Source: Actinomycetota bacterium (lineage in GTDB: Bacteria; Actinomycetota; Actinomycetes; Streptosporangiales; Streptosporangiaceae). Taken from it: DNA of 45,940 nucleotides. The stretch spans positions 1-45,940 of the forward strand of contig JAFAYQ010000032.1 in NCBI GenBank assembly GCA_019240215.1, given 5' to 3'. The notes below the pieces were generated by a model. The model was not told the DNA's origin. It did no database searches and was given only the letters and a program-made list of their open reading frames with translations. A program made the position numbers and the translations under genes. This document shows, in pieces, positions 23,921 through 31,649 of this stretch. Every line of letters begins with the position of its first letter. The first letter of the stretch is position 1.

Positions 23921-24724
23921 TCAGCCGGTCCGGCGGCCCGGCCGCAACGCGGTGACCGGCGCGGTCACCGTCTGCAGGAGGCTGCGCACCATCGAGTTGT
24001 GCCAGACGTTGCCCGCGTGCCGCCACTGGCGGCGGGTGTCCACACAGACCGTCCGGGTCTGCACCGGCGCGTCCGGCACCCCCAGGTAATGGCCGAGCGC
24101 GGTCAGGGTCTGGGCCCAGAACACGTCCTCCTTGCGGTGGCCGCCCGCCATCATGCCGAGCTCGTAGAGCGGGTCGTTGGCCCGCATCAGCACCTGGGCC
24201 TGGACACCGGTCCCGGCCTCGTCACGCTCGGCCGAGAACGTGATCCAGCCCGCGAACATGTGCCCCTGCGGGGTCATCAGCGTGAACGACTCCTCGTCCG
24301 CGTAGAGCACGAACACCCCGGTCGAGAGCTTGACGCCGCCGCCCACGGCCAGGTCGAGCAGGGCCACGTCGCCGGGGCTGATGCCGGTCAGGGCGCCCGC
24401 GAACCGGTTGCCGGCCGGCCAGAACTCGGGGAAGTGCGCCTTCCAGGTGGCGATGGCCTGCTCGGGGGTGACCTGCGGGCCGAGCGAGAGCCGGTAGGTC
24501 TTCTGCCACATCTTGCCGAACCCCTGGACCGGGCCGGTCAGCCGCCGCCCGGCCACGTTGGTGCCGCGCACGCCGTCGCGGGCGACCGCGTCCAGCCGGT
24601 CCACCTTGGCCGCCCAGCGGCCCGCGTCCCGGGGGGTGGCGGCCGTCCCGGCCGTCGCTTCCCGGACACTCAGCTCGATCTGCTCGGCCGAACGCGCACG
24701 CTCCGGCCCTGTCGTCTCTGCCAT
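23921..24724 (-). CDS. Conserved-looking protein of unknown function
   Basis: A 267-residue soluble protein I cannot name. After a charged N-terminal region (1-60), there is a compact domain beginning GFGKMWQKTYRLSLG and including FPEFWPAGNRFAG, STGVFVLYADEESFTLMTPQGHMFAGW and MRANDPLYELGMMAGGHRKEDVFW. The alternating beta-rich pattern distantly recalls DUF1990 or SRPBCC-type lipid-binding proteins, but this is only an impression. The ATG has a strong GAGGAGG site. It lies between the STAS genes and the CrtI-like gene, with short gaps, and probably belongs to the same transcript. It could bind the flavoenzyme's substrate (inference). Confidence 0.7.
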   Translation of the reverse strand: MAETTGPERARSAEQIELSVREATAGTAATPRDAGRWAAKVDRLDAVARDGVRGTNVAGRRLTGPVQGFGKMWQKTYRLSLGPQVTPEQAIATWKAHFPEFWPAGNRFAGALTGISPGDVALLDLAVGGGVKLSTGVFVLYADEESFTLMTPQGHMFAGWITFSAERDEAGTGVQAQVLMRANDPLYELGMMAGGHRKEDVFWAQTLTALGHYLGVPDAPVQTRTVCVDTRRQWRHAGNVWHNSMVRSLLQTVTAPVTALRPGRRTG

Positions 24725-24739
24725 GACGGCCTCCTCAGG

Positions 24740-25102
24740 TCACCGCGCCGTGCCCGTACTGGCCAGCGCCGATGCCTCGTCCTCAAAGATCGTGATCGCC
24801 TCGTCGAGGCGGGTCAGCTCGAAAATCTCGCGGTAGTGGTCGGTGAGCCCGTAGGCGGCCAGCTGCTGGCGGTGCCGGTTGGCCCGGACCAGCAGGGTGA
24901 CCAGCATCCCGATGCCGCCGCTGTTCATGTACTCGAGGCCGCCGAAGTTGAGCACCAGCCGGCTGGCGGCCAGGCCGCCGGCCTGTTCGTAGGCCGACAT
25001 CAGGACCGGCTCGCAGGCCGCCGTGACGTCACCCTTGATGTCGACGACGGCGGCCGTTTCGCCGATGTGCCGCACGTCCATCGTGACCCTCGGTCCGTCC
25101 AT
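24740..25102 (-). CDS. STAS-domain anti-anti-sigma-like protein (downstream copy)
   Basis: Single STAS domain, 120 residues. Strand DVRHIGETAAVVDIKGDVTAA is followed by the switch region LEYMNSGGIGMLV (about residues 55-67) and YREIFELTRLDEAITIFEDE. In RsbV/SpoIIAA-type antagonists this loop carries the phosphorylated serine and decides binding to the kinase. Here it reads NSGG, differing from the classical DSTG/DSSG. It is a paralogue of the STAS protein encoded just upstream and lies 45 bp after it. Probably a partner of the ATPase at 25507. Ribosome site GGAGGG is present. Confidence 0.88.
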   Translation of the reverse strand: MDGPRVTMDVRHIGETAAVVDIKGDVTAACEPVLMSAYEQAGGLAASRLVLNFGGLEYMNSGGIGMLVTLLVRANRHRQQLAAYGLTDHYREIFELTRLDEAITIFEDEASALASTGTAR

Positions 25103-25147
25103 CCCTTTTCCCTCCCCAAAATGCAGCTGTGCTGGTAGCGCCCCTCA

Positions 25148-25510
25148 TCAGGCGGCCGGACCGGCCACCTGGCTGACGGCGGTGTCGAGGTCGGCGAAGA
25201 CCTCGATGAAGTCCGAGAGCCGGGTGATGTCGAAGATCTCCCGGTAGTGGGCGGACAGCCCGCTGGCCACCACCGCCCGGCGCTCGGAGCGGGCCCGGGC
25301 CAGCACGCTGACGATCAGCGCGATCCCGGTCGAGTTGATGTAGTCGACGGCGGCGAAGTCGAGCACCAGCGTGCCCGCCGCGCCCCCGGTCACCGCCTGG
25401 TCGTAGGCGGCGTTGAGGGTGCCGGCCGCCCCGCCGTCGACCTCGCCGGTCAGCTCGATCACGGCGGCGCCGCCGACCTCGTGCACGGTCGCCGTGCAGG
25501 TCCGCTTCAT
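25148..25510 (-). CDS. STAS-domain anti-anti-sigma-like protein (upstream copy)
   Basis: STAS antagonist, 120 residues, with the switch loop VDYINSTGIALIV (about 58-70), closer to the DSTG of RsbV than its neighbour's, and the shared ending YREIFDITRLSDFIEVFADL. It starts with ATG overlapping the TGA of the ATPase gene (25507-25510), the usual coupling of an antagonist with its kinase. In such systems the ATPase phosphorylates this loop and a PP2C phosphatase removes the phosphate. Both are encoded directly upstream, so a full switch is present. Confidence 0.92.
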   Translation of the reverse strand: MKRTCTATVHEVGGAAVIELTGEVDGGAAGTLNAAYDQAVTGGAAGTLVLDFAAVDYINSTGIALIVSVLARARSERRAVVASGLSAHYREIFDITRLSDFIEVFADLDTAVSQVAGPAA

Positions 25511-25974
25511 GTCTGGTCTCCCTCGCTGCGCATGGTCAGCTCGACCGTGTGCCGCTGGCCGTCGGTGCGCACCTGCATGCCGTCGACCATGTTCCGGATC
25601 AGGAACAGCCCCCAGCCGCGGGCGCGCTGGACGCCGTCGAGCTTGAGGGCCAGGTCGGGCTCCTCGGCCGGCCCGGCGGGCTGGTGCTCGCCGCCGAGGT
25701 CGGTGATGGCGACGATGATGTCGGCGCCGTCCTGGATGACCTCGACGTCGACGGGGACGTCGGGCTGGCCGAGGTTGCCGTGCTCGATCGCGTTCATGGT
25801 GGCCTCGGCGACCGCGGTCTTGAGCCGTTCCAGCCGGGCCGGGGTCAGCCCGCTGGACGCGACCGCGGCCGCCACCTGGTCCAGCGCCAGCCGTTCGTTG
25901 CCGGGCTCACTGGCGACCGCGAACGCGGCCAGCCGCCGTCCGGGCGGCCGGGCGGGCTGGGTCAGCGATGTCAT
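25507..25974 (-). CDS. RsbW-like serine-kinase/anti-sigma ATPase (GHKL fold)
   Basis: Small GHKL ATPase, 155 residues, of the anti-sigma-regulatory-factor type. The N box is AVAEATMNAIEHG, the ATP-lid aspartate region is IIVAITDLGGEH, and the closing G box is ARGWGLFLIRNMVDGMQV. It is predicted to phosphorylate STAS antagonists and to bind a sigma factor or another target when free. The start overlaps the phosphatase stop (ATGA), and the stop overlaps the first STAS start. No sigma-factor gene is visible in this window, so the final target is unknown. Confidence 0.92.
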   Translation of the reverse strand: MTSLTQPARPPGRRLAAFAVASEPGNERLALDQVAAAVASSGLTPARLERLKTAVAEATMNAIEHGNLGQPDVPVDVEVIQDGADIIVAITDLGGEHQPAGPAEEPDLALKLDGVQRARGWGLFLIRNMVDGMQVRTDGQRHTVELTMRSEGDQT

Positions 25975-27227
25975 CGGTCCACTCCCCCGGGCCGGGCCGA
26001 CAGCCTGCGTTCCAGGCTGACCAGCGTGATGTCGTCCTCCTGCTCGGCGTGCGGGCCGGTGAACGCGCCGAGCTCGGTCAGGCAGAGGTCGATCAGGTCC
26101 TCCCCGGATGGCCCCCGGCCGGTCAGCGCGGCCACCCGCGGGAAGCCGAACATCTCCCGGTCGGGGGCGTGCGCCTCGGCCAGCCCGTCGCTGTGCAGCA
26201 GCGCGCAGTCCCCCGGCTCGAACTGAAAGGCTTTCTCCTCGTAGTCCATCCCCGGCATCAGCCCGAGCGGCATGCCGCGGGCCCGCAGCTCGGCCACCCC
26301 GTCGGCGGTCCGCACGTAGGGCACGTCGTGGCCGGCGTTGGCGAACTCGGCCTTGCCGCTGACCGGGTCGAGCACCAGGGCCAGGCAGGTGACGAACATG
26401 TGGGCCGGGATGTCGGCGCAGAGCAGGTCGTTGACGTGCGCCAGCACCGCCCCGGGCGAGATCAGCCGGGGCGCGGCGCTGCGCAGCAGCGCGTGGGTGG
26501 AGGCCATCACCAGCGCGGCCGGCACCCCCTTGTCGGTCACGTCGCCGACCACGAACATGACCCGCTCGTCCGGCAGCGGGATGAAGTCGTAGAAATCGCC
26601 GCCCACGGTGCGGGCTGGCCGGTAGAACGCGGCCACGTGCCAGCTGGGCAGGTCGGGGACCGACTTGGGCAGGAACTGCTGCTGGATGATCTGCGCGATC
26701 TTCAGCTCCTGCTCGATGCGCTCCAGGTTGCGGGCCTCGGTCTGCTGCTGGCGGACCAGCTGGCCGACCCGCAGCGCGGGCGCCGCGTAACCGGCCAGCG
26801 CGTTCAGCAGCCGCCGGTCTTCGGAGGAGTAGTCCCGCTCGGACAGCCGCGGCCCCAGGTTGATGAGCCCGATCAGGCTGCCGGAAGAGATCAGCGGCAC
26901 CGCCAGCACCACCCCGCTGGCGCGCAGCGCCCGCAGCGCGGGTGAATCGAGCTCCAGCCCACGCAGGTCGACCGCGCCGGCCGCGCTCAGCAGCAGCCCG
27001 ACCAGCGGGTCGTTGGAGGCCAGCTCGAAGTCGGGCGCCAGCGCCAGCGGCGCGGCCGGCGGCGGCACCACTGGCACCGGGGCGGCCGGGCGGTTGCGCC
27101 TCCAGGGCCGGATCCGGCCCCGCCCGGCGGGCGGCAGGCTCACGGTCGGGGCACCGGGTGGCGGGGGGTCGGCCACGATGCCGGCCGCGCCCGGGTGGCC
27201 GCCGGTTCTGCTCGATCCTTGTGCCAT
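25971..27227 (-). CDS. GAF-like plus PP2C/SpoIIE-type serine phosphatase (RsbU-like)
   Basis: Phosphatase of 418 residues. A Pro/Arg-rich N-terminus (1-60) precedes a GAF-like sensor (about 70-170, VVLAVPLISSGSLIGLINLG), a helical linker rich in Gln/Glu (LVRQQQTEARNLERIEQELKIAQ) and the SpoIIE domain. Metal-binding aspartates are seen in VGGDFYDF and VVGDVTDKGVPAALVM. It should dephosphorylate the STAS proteins and so set the switch in response to a signal in the GAF domain. ATG at 27227 follows GGGTGGGA. An in-frame ATG at 27284 would add 19 residues and is less likely. It is the first gene of the minus row and divergent from the BTAD regulator. Confidence 0.9.
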   Translation of the reverse strand: MAQGSSRTGGHPGAAGIVADPPPPGAPTVSLPPAGRGRIRPWRRNRPAAPVPVVPPPAAPLALAPDFELASNDPLVGLLLSAAGAVDLRGLELDSPALRALRASGVVLAVPLISSGSLIGLINLGPRLSERDYSSEDRRLLNALAGYAAPALRVGQLVRQQQTEARNLERIEQELKIAQIIQQQFLPKSVPDLPSWHVAAFYRPARTVGGDFYDFIPLPDERVMFVVGDVTDKGVPAALVMASTHALLRSAAPRLISPGAVLAHVNDLLCADIPAHMFVTCLALVLDPVSGKAEFANAGHDVPYVRTADGVAELRARGMPLGLMPGMDYEEKAFQFEPGDCALLHSDGLAEAHAPDREMFGFPRVAALTGRGPSGEDLIDLCLTELGAFTGPHAEQEDDITLVSLERRLSARPGGVDR

Positions 27228-27303
27228 CGTCCCACCCCGGATTTTTCCGCTTTTTCCTGAACTCACTGCGTTTTCCGAGCTCATGGCCAGCTTAGGGAAA
27301 TGC

Positions 27304-27363
27304 CGCTACGAGATCGTTACGGCAAATGGCCTGCCGCAGAAAATTTCACGATCCTGCGTTACG
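27304..27363. promoter_or_regulatory. SARP-like direct repeats and promoter before the BTAD regulator
   Basis: CGCTACG (27304-27310) and CGTTACG (27315-27321) are spaced by exactly 11 bp, the helical phase typical of SARP/OmpR-type binding. A third CGTTACG follows 42 bp on (27357-27363). The second copy overlaps a -35-like TTACGG (27317-27322), which is 17 bp from AAAATT (27340-27345). Autoregulation by the BTAD protein is plausible (inference). Confidence 0.5.
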
Positions 27364-27371
27364 GTGCCGAT

Positions 27372-30269
27372 ATGACGCGGGAAAGGGCGACGCTCGAGCT
27401 GGCCCTGCTCGGACCGCCGGTGGTGACCAGCGGCGGGCGTCCGGCCCGTTTCGACACCCGCAAGGCGACCGCGGTGCTGGCCCTGCTGGCGGCCGGTGAG
27501 CACGAGCTGAGCCGGGAGCGGCTGGCGGGTCTGCTGTGGCCGGACGCCGATTCCGAGCGGGCGCGGGCGTCGCTGCGCCGGACGTTGTCGGTCACCCAGG
27601 CGGCGACCGGCGACGGGCTGCGGGTGACCCGGCTGGCGATCGCCCTGGACGCCGAGCGCACCCGGGCCGACGTACGGGAGTTCGAGGCGCTGGCCGCGGC
27701 CGGCGACCCGGCCGGGCTGGACCAGGCCGCCCGGCTGTACCGGGACGACTTCCTGTCCGGCTTCGGGCTGCGCGACTGCCCCGAGTTCGACGACTGGCAG
27801 GCCGCCACCGCCGACCGGCTCCGGCAGCGGCTGGCGGCCGTGCTGGAGAAGCTGACCAGCATGGGCGCGACCAGCGGGGACCTGGACGGGGCGGTGGCCC
27901 ACGCCCAGCGCTGGCTGGCCCTGGACCCGCTGCACGAGCCCGCCCACCAGGCCCTGATCCGGCTGCTGGCCTGGACCGGGCAGCGGTCGGCGGCCCTGCG
28001 GCAGTACCGGGCGCTGGTCCGCACGCTCGACCGCGAGCTGGCGGTGCGCCCGCTGCCAGCCACCACCGAGCTGTACGACGACGTGCGGGCGGGCCGCCTG
28101 GCGCCCCCGCCGGCCCGGCCGGCCGCGCTGGTGACCAGGCCGGAACCACCGGCGCCGGCCGCGGTCGCGGTCCCGGCCTGGCCGCTGACCGGCCGCCGGG
28201 AGGAACTAGCGGAGCTGCGCGCGGCCTGGCGGGCGGTGACCGGCACGGGCCGGGTGGCCTGCGTAACCGGCCCGGCCGGCTGCGGCAAGACCCGGCTGCT
28301 GGCCGAGTTCGGGACCGAAGTGGAAGCGGCCGGGACGGTGACGCTGGCGGTCCGCGGCCACGACGGCGAGACCGAGCTGCCGTTCGTGGCGGCGGCCGAC
28401 CTGCTGCGGGCGGCGGTGGCGACGGTGCCGGAACTGCCCGCCCGGCTGCCCGCCCACACCGGGTCGATGGCCGGGCGGCTGTGCCCCGAGCTGGCCGGTG
28501 ACTTCCCCGATGAGGAGGCGCCGCTGGACAGCCTGCTGGCGCTGACCCGGCTGTACGGGGCGATCGCGGACGTGCTGCGGATCGCGGCCGGCCAGGAGCC
28601 GGCCGCGCCAGCCGGGCCGCCCGCCGGGGTGGTGCTGGTCGACGACGTGCACTGGGCCGACGGCCCCACCCTCGGCCTGCTGGCCTACCTGGTCCGGCGG
28701 CTGGCCGGGTGGCCGGTCCTGCTGGTGCTGAGCTGGTCGGCCGATCACGCGGACCGGCTGACGGGCCTGCGGGCGGCGCTGGCGGAGGCGGCCGAGGCGG
28801 GCCGCAGCACGGTGATCGAGCCCAGCCCGCTGACCGACGGGCAGGTCGGTGAGCTGCTGGCCCAGGCCGGCCTGGACGGCGCCGACGTCGGCCTGCTGCA
28901 GGCCCAGACCCGGGGCCTGCCGATGCTGGTGCGCGAGTACGCCGAGGCGCTGCGGACCGGGACCGACCCCGGGAGCGGGGGGCCGCCCGCCTCGGTCCGC
29001 GAGCTGCTGCGGCGGCGGGTGGCGGAGGCGAGCGAGCCAACCCGGCAGATGCTGTCGACCGCGGCCGTGCTCGGCGGCGGCTGCGACGCCGACCTGCTGC
29101 GCACGGTCAGCGGGCGCGGTGAGACCGAGGTGGTCGAGGCGCTGGACGAGGCGGTCCGGCGGTTCCTGCTGACCGAGATCCCGCCGCCCGGCGGGGACGG
29201 TGTCCCCAGCTACGACTTCCCGTACGGGGCGCTGCGCGAGGTGGTGTACGAGTCGGCCACGCTGGCCCGGCGGCGGCTGCTGCACAGCCGGGCGGCCGAC
29301 GCGCTGGCCCGCCGGTACGAGCGTGACCCGCTGCGCACCCGGGCGGCGACGGTGGCCGGGCACCTGCAGCGGGCCGGGCGGGACGAGGAGGCGGCGGGCT
29401 GGTGGTGGCGGGCCGCGGGCCGCGCCCGGGACCTCTACGCGCACACCGAGGCCTACGCCTACCTGCGGCGGGCCGAGGCGCTCGGGTACGCCCCGGCCGA
29501 GGTGGCGGTGGCTCTGGGCGAGGTGCTGACCGTGCTCGGGCGTTACCGGGAGGCGCTGGCCGAATTCGAGACGGCGGCGGCGCTGGCCGACGGGCTGACG
29601 GGCGGCGGGGAGCTGTCCGCTGACGGGGAGGTGTCGGCCGCCGCCATCGAGCACCGGCTGGCCGAGGTGCACCACCGGCTGGGCGACTGGGACCTGGCCG
29701 AGGCGCACCTGACCGCCGCCCGCGACCTGCTGGGGCCCGCAGATCGGGGCCGCCAGGCCCGGATCGAGGCCGACCGGGCGGTGCTGGCCTACCGGCGGGG
29801 CGCCACCGGACCGGCCACCGCGCTGGCGGCCGCCGCGCTGACTGCCGCCCGCCAGGCCGATGACCGGGCGGCCGTCGCCCAGGCCCTCAACGTGCTCGGC
29901 ATGCTCGACCGGCAGCGCGGGGCCAGCGCCGAAGCGGCATCCCGGCTGCGAGAGAGCCTGGAGGTGGCCCGGGCCCTGCCCGACTCGGGGGCAGCGGTGG
30001 CCGCGCTCAACAACCTGGCCCGGTTGCTGGCCGAGACCGGCCAGGGCGCCGAGGCGCTGCCGCTGGCCCAGGAGGCGCTGACCCTCGGCCGCGAGCTGGG
30101 CGACCAGCACCGGCTGGCGGCCCTGCACACCAACCTGGCCGACCTGCTGCACGCGGCCGGCCAGCGGGACGCGGCCCTGGTCCACCTGAAAGAGGCGGCC
30201 CGCGGCTTCGCGGCGGTTGACCCGGGCGGGCCGCCCCGCCCGGAGATCTGGACGCTGGTCGAGTGGTGA
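27372..30269 (+). CDS. BTAD/SARP-type large regulator with AAA ATPase and TPR repeats
   Basis: Regulator of 965 residues of the AfsR-like class. An OmpR-type winged helix (about 8-95) joins a bacterial transcriptional activation domain (100-245, ending ELYDDVRAGRL). A P-loop ATPase follows, with Walker A GPAGCGKT near 300 and Walker B VVLVDDVHWAD near 419. From about 670 to the end come helical TPR-like repeats (ALAEFETAAALADGL, ALNNLARLLAETGQ). There is no C-terminal LuxR domain, so DNA binding is by the N-terminus. Such proteins switch on secondary-metabolite or stress genes. ATG at 27372 fits the domain start; the frame is open to 27300. It is divergent from the phosphatase gene and almost touches the convergent AhpD-like gene. 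Confidence 0.92.
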   Translation: MTRERATLELALLGPPVVTSGGRPARFDTRKATAVLALLAAGEHELSRERLAGLLWPDADSERARASLRRTLSVTQAATGDGLRVTRLAIALDAERTRADVREFEALAAAGDPAGLDQAARLYRDDFLSGFGLRDCPEFDDWQAATADRLRQRLAAVLEKLTSMGATSGDLDGAVAHAQRWLALDPLHEPAHQALIRLLAWTGQRSAALRQYRALVRTLDRELAVRPLPATTELYDDVRAGRLAPPPARPAALVTRPEPPAPAAVAVPAWPLTGRREELAELRAAWRAVTGTGRVACVTGPAGCGKTRLLAEFGTEVEAAGTVTLAVRGHDGETELPFVAAADLLRAAVATVPELPARLPAHTGSMAGRLCPELAGDFPDEEAPLDSLLALTRLYGAIADVLRIAAGQEPAAPAGPPAGVVLVDDVHWADGPTLGLLAYLVRRLAGWPVLLVLSWSADHADRLTGLRAALAEAAEAGRSTVIEPSPLTDGQVGELLAQAGLDGADVGLLQAQTRGLPMLVREYAEALRTGTDPGSGGPPASVRELLRRRVAEASEPTRQMLSTAAVLGGGCDADLLRTVSGRGETEVVEALDEAVRRFLLTEIPPPGGDGVPSYDFPYGALREVVYESATLARRRLLHSRAADALARRYERDPLRTRAATVAGHLQRAGRDEEAAGWWWRAAGRARDLYAHTEAYAYLRRAEALGYAPAEVAVALGEVLTVLGRYREALAEFETAAALADGLTGGGELSADGEVSAAAIEHRLAEVHHRLGDWDLAEAHLTAARDLLGPADRGRQARIEADRAVLAYRRGATGPATALAAAALTAARQADDRAAVAQALNVLGMLDRQRGASAEAASRLRESLEVARALPDSGAAVAALNNLARLLAETGQGAEALPLAQEALTLGRELGDQHRLAALHTNLADLLHAAGQRDAALVHLKEAARGFAAVDPGGPPRPEIWTLVEW

Positions 30270-30290
30270 CCGGTCAGGCCGGCAACCGGT
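30269..30290. terminator. Possible bidirectional hairpin between convergent genes
   Basis: ACCGGT (30269-30274) and ACCGGT (30285-30290) can pair around a 10-base loop, spanning the stops of the BTAD gene and the AhpD-like gene, which are only 4 bp apart. There is no T run, so this is weak. Confidence 0.3.
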
Positions 30291-30813
30291 AGCCCTGCTG
30301 GACGAGCCGCTGAGCACCGGCGGCGTAGGCGGCCGGGTCGTCGGGGGCGATGGTGGCGAGGCCGTCGACGTAGCGGTTGAACATGGCGAACATGGCGGCG
30401 ATGAGCACGCTGTCGTGGATCTCCAGGTCGGTCGCGCCGGCCGCGCGAGCGGCGGCGACGTCGGCCTCGGTCACGTCGTGGCCGCTGTGGGTCACGGCCG
30501 CGGCGATGGCCAGCAGCGCCCTGAGCTTGGCCGATATCGGGGCGGTGACCGGGTCCGCGCGCACCTGGTCGACCAGATCGAGGCCGCCCGGCAGCTGGGC
30601 GGCGGCCGTCGCGGAGTGAGACGAAGTGCAGTAACGGCAGCCGTTGAGGGACGACACGTAGGCGCCGATCAGCTCACGCTCACCGCGGCTGAGCGTGCTC
30701 GGGCCGCGCAGCAGGACCTCGGCCAGCTCACTGAGCGGGCGGCCGGTCTCCGGCCGGTACTGCAGCAGGCCCCGGATGCCGGGCTGGTCGGAATTGAGCG
30801 CGATGTACGGCAT
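30274..30813 (-). CDS. AhpD-like carboxymuconolactone-decarboxylase-family protein
   Basis: All-helical redox protein of the AhpD/CMD group, 179 residues. The active-site pattern is present: ERELIGAYVSSLNGCRYCTSSH, with Cys59 and Cys62 in a CxxC and His66. Members act as peroxidases or disulphide reductases. This looks like the 'peroxidase-related' subgroup. The frame is open to 30849, but MPYIALNSD at 30813 is the normal family start. It lies 59 bp after the methyltransferase gene in the same direction and is convergent with the BTAD gene. Confidence 0.88.
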   Translation of the reverse strand: MPYIALNSDQPGIRGLLQYRPETGRPLSELAEVLLRGPSTLSRGERELIGAYVSSLNGCRYCTSSHSATAAAQLPGGLDLVDQVRADPVTAPISAKLRALLAIAAAVTHSGHDVTEADVAAARAAGATDLEIHDSVLIAAMFAMFNRYVDGLATIAPDDPAAYAAGAQRLVQQGYRLPA

Positions 30814-30872
30814 GCCGACAGCAAAGCACCCGGGCGCGGGCGGGGCCAAGCCAGCTGATCGGCAGCGGCCGT

Positions 30873-31649
30873 TTACGGGCGCTGGAGGAGCAGGACCTGG
30901 GCCTGGAGCTGGCCCTGCTGCAGCAGGTGGCCGATGCGGGCGCTCTGCTCCTCGGCGACCCGCCAGGCCGGGTGATTCTGGTGGCGGCGCTCGAGTTCGG
31001 ACTCGACCGCCTGGGTGCGTTCCTGCCAGTCGGCCGGGGGCCGGGGCAGGTCGGCGGCCAGCGCCCGGTCGAGGACGGCCAGGCCGGCCTGGCCGACCAT
31101 CGCGGTCAGGGCGGCGGGGCTGGGGAAGTGGTTACCCTCGGGCGGGTCGTCGAGCTGGGTCACGGTGGCCAGGAAGACCAGCAGGCCGATCCGGCCGCCG
31201 GGGCGGACCACCCGGGCCAGCTCGCGGAGGATCGCGAGCTGGGCGTCGGCGCCGGTGGTGGTGCAGAGCACGCCCAGGCACCAGGCCAGGCCGGCCGCCC
31301 CGTCGGGCAGCGGCAGCCGGGTCGCGTCGGCCTGCATGACCGGGAAGCCGAACAGTTCGCGCGAGGCCCGGCAGGCGTCGGGCTCGGGCTCGACCAGGAT
31401 CGGGCGCAGGCCCGCCCACTGGCTGGCGTAGGCGGCGGGCCCGCCGACTCCGGCCCCGGCGTCGATCAGCAGGTCGCCGGGGGTGGGCTGCAGGCCCTTG
31501 AGCAGCCAGTCGAGGGCGGCGGGCTGGCCGCTGCCGCGGCAGGCGGCGGGCACGTGGTAGTCGGGGCCCAGGTCCATCGCCACCTGGGCGGTCCATCCGG
31601 CCACGGTGTCGAACTCGTTGGCCATCGCCTCGTCGGTACCGCTGGTCAT
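30873..31649 (-). CDS. Class I SAM-dependent methyltransferase
   Basis: Rossmann-type methyltransferase, 258 residues. Motif I is LLIDAGAGVGGPAAYAS (about 61-77), followed by the acidic ILVEPEPDACRASRELFG, motif II-like MQADATRLPLPDG, and LRELARVVRPGGRIGLLVF. The C-terminal part is helical, with a Gln/Leu-rich end. ATG at 31649 overlaps the stop of the MTHFR-like gene by 4 bp, so the two are made together. That link of a SAM-using and a folate C1 enzyme is notable. The acceptor substrate is unknown. Confidence 0.9.
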   Translation of the reverse strand: MTSGTDEAMANEFDTVAGWTAQVAMDLGPDYHVPAACRGSGQPAALDWLLKGLQPTPGDLLIDAGAGVGGPAAYASQWAGLRPILVEPEPDACRASRELFGFPVMQADATRLPLPDGAAGLAWCLGVLCTTTGADAQLAILRELARVVRPGGRIGLLVFLATVTQLDDPPEGNHFPSPAALTAMVGQAGLAVLDRALAADLPRPPADWQERTQAVESELERRHQNHPAWRVAEEQSARIGHLLQQGQLQAQVLLLQRP

